The notes under the pieces were generated by a model. That model had not been told where the DNA came from and made no database searches. It saw nothing but the letters and a program-made list of their open reading frames with translations. A stretch of 8,970 bases of DNA, from NCBI GenBank assembly GCA_017544125.1, contig JAFYET010000298.1, forward strand, positions 1 to 8,970, written 5' to 3'. Shown here piece after piece: positions 8,048-8,970 of this stretch. Origin of the DNA: Ruminococcus sp. (GTDB taxonomy: Bacteria; Bacillota; Clostridia; Oscillospirales; Ruminococcaceae). A program made the translations under genes and the position numbers. Positions within the stretch are counted from its first letter, which is position 1, and every line of letters begins with the position of its first letter.

Positions 8048-8970
8048 TTATATGCTTTTATAGTTTTCTTTTACAAATTCTCTTGCCGCCCTGTCGGCTG
8101 CTAAAACGTCATCAAGCGAGGTTATCTCTTTATACTCGGTAGCTTCTAAGCACCTGCTCACAAGCCTGCCTATGTCAAGAAAGCCTATCTTCCTCTCCAA
8201 AAACAGCGAAACTGCCGCTTCATTAGCCCCGTTTACCGCTGCCGGCAGGTTGCCGCCCTTTGTTATGGCCTTTATGCAGGCAGTAAGGCAGTCAAACGTC
8301 TCGTAATCGGGCTTTTCAAAGCTGAGCGTCCCGTAATCGGTGAGCGAAAGCTCCTTCGTGTCACATTCCACCCTCTGCGGGAATATCAGAGCATACTGTA
8401 TCGGTATTTTCATATCAGGCACGCCAAGCTGTGCTATCACCGAGTTGTCATTATATTCCACCGCCGAATGAACAACGCTCTGCCTGTGAACTACTATCTC
8501 TATCTGCTCAGGTTTCAGGTCAAACAGCCACATCGCCTCAATGAACTCAAGCCCCTTATTCATAAGTGTAGCAGAGTCAATGGTTATTTTATTGCCCATT
8601 GACCAGTTGGGGTGCTTGAGCGCCTGCTCTACCGTCACATTTTCAAGGTCAGCCTTCTTCTTGCCGAAGAAAGGCCCGCCCGATGCTGTGAGTATTATCT
8701 TTTTAAGCTCCTTGATATTATTCCCCTGCAAGCATTGGAATATTGCGCTGTGCTCGCTGTCAACGGGGTATATCCTGACGTTTTTCTTCCTTGCAAGGTC
8801 AATGACCAGCTTGCCGCCCGCCACAAGCGTTTCCTTGTTGGCAAGGGCAATATCCGTGCCGTGCTCTATCGCTTTAAGCGTCGGCTCAAGCCCCACCATT
8901 CCCACAAGGGAATTGAGCATTATATCTACCCCGTCAAGCTGCGCAATCGCCAATAGCCCCTCATAACCCG
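8048..8970 (-). CDS. dxr: Dxr, 1-deoxy-D-xylulose 5-phosphate reductoisomerase (partial, N-terminus off the right edge)
   Basis: Dxr rearranges and reduces DXP to MEP with NADPH and a divalent metal, the first committed step of the MEP pathway and the target of fosmidomycin. The window holds the C-terminal 306 residues; roughly 75-85 residues with the NADPH-binding GxxGS loop lie beyond the edge, judged from usual lengths of 380-400. Counting from the first full codon (8968), the metal ligands are Asp70 and Glu72 in VDSEHSAIF and Glu141 in MNKGLEFIEA. Also visible are ANKETLVAGG (43-52), TASGGPF, HPNWSMG and VHRQSVVHS. A TTG at 8953 can look like a start but codes for an internal leucine: the frame runs on to the edge (GYEGLLAIAQ) with no stop. 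It leads into rseP with a 15-base gap. Confidence 0.97.
   Translation of the reverse strand, partial: GYEGLLAIAQLDGVDIMLNSLVGMVGLEPTLKAIEHGTDIALANKETLVAGGKLVIDLARKKNVRIYPVDSEHSAIFQCLQGNNIKELKKIILTASGGPFFGKKKADLENVTVEQALKHPNWSMGNKITIDSATLMNKGLEFIEAMWLFDLKPEQIEIVVHRQSVVHSAVEYNDNSVIAQLGVPDMKIPIQYALIFPQRVECDTKELSLTDYGTLSFEKPDYETFDCLTACIKAITKGGNLPAAVNGANEAAVSLFLERKIGFLDIGRLVSRCLEATEYKEITSLDDVLAADRAAREFVKENYKSI

Noticed and set aside
8048..8953. dxr starting at a TTG at 8953
   Set aside because: The frame stays open to the window edge and the upstream residues match the family, so the gene is simply cut by the window.
8541..8966. 141-residue open frame on the plus strand
   Set aside because: Antisense to the conserved metal-binding part of dxr; Ser/Leu-rich shadow composition.

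Overview
The window is ordinary chromosomal DNA from a low-to-moderate GC Gram-positive bacterium of the Clostridia, most likely a Ruminococcus-like member of the Oscillospirales. The pointers are a Gram-positive PolC-type replicase, MEP-pathway isoprenoid genes next to a site-2 protease and polC (an order common in Firmicutes), and strong GGAG-type ribosome binding sites with a textbook sigma-A promoter. The genus is inferred from protein similarity recalled from memory.

All six genes lie on the minus strand, so transcription runs right to left. From the right edge come dxr (its N-terminal end lies outside the window), rseP, ispG, polC and a small HAD-family hydrolase gene. Gaps are 15, 14, 30 and 10 bases, no promoter or terminator is visible between them, and each start has its own ribosome binding site, so they look like one operon. 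Dxr and IspG are the committed second step and the penultimate step of the MEP isoprenoid pathway. RseP is a membrane protease, PolC is the replicative DNA polymerase, and the HAD protein has no clear assigned substrate.

A 165-base AT-rich spacer (587-751) separates this operon from hisZ, which runs off the left edge. It holds a near-perfect sigma-A promoter (TTGACA, 17 bases, TAATAT) driving hisZ. A perfect 11+11 bp inverted repeat starts in the -10 box and covers the expected transcription start, so it is a good candidate operator for the histidine genes. The predicted leader is only about 59 bases, too short for a T-box riboswitch.

I found no mobile element, CRISPR array, RNA gene, phage gene or defence system. 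The long plus-strand open frames are antisense shadows of conserved genes. The most useful leads are the hisZ promoter/operator, a small competing-hairpin arrangement at the polC ribosome binding site, and the unassigned HAD protein. I do not see a clearly new biological system here.
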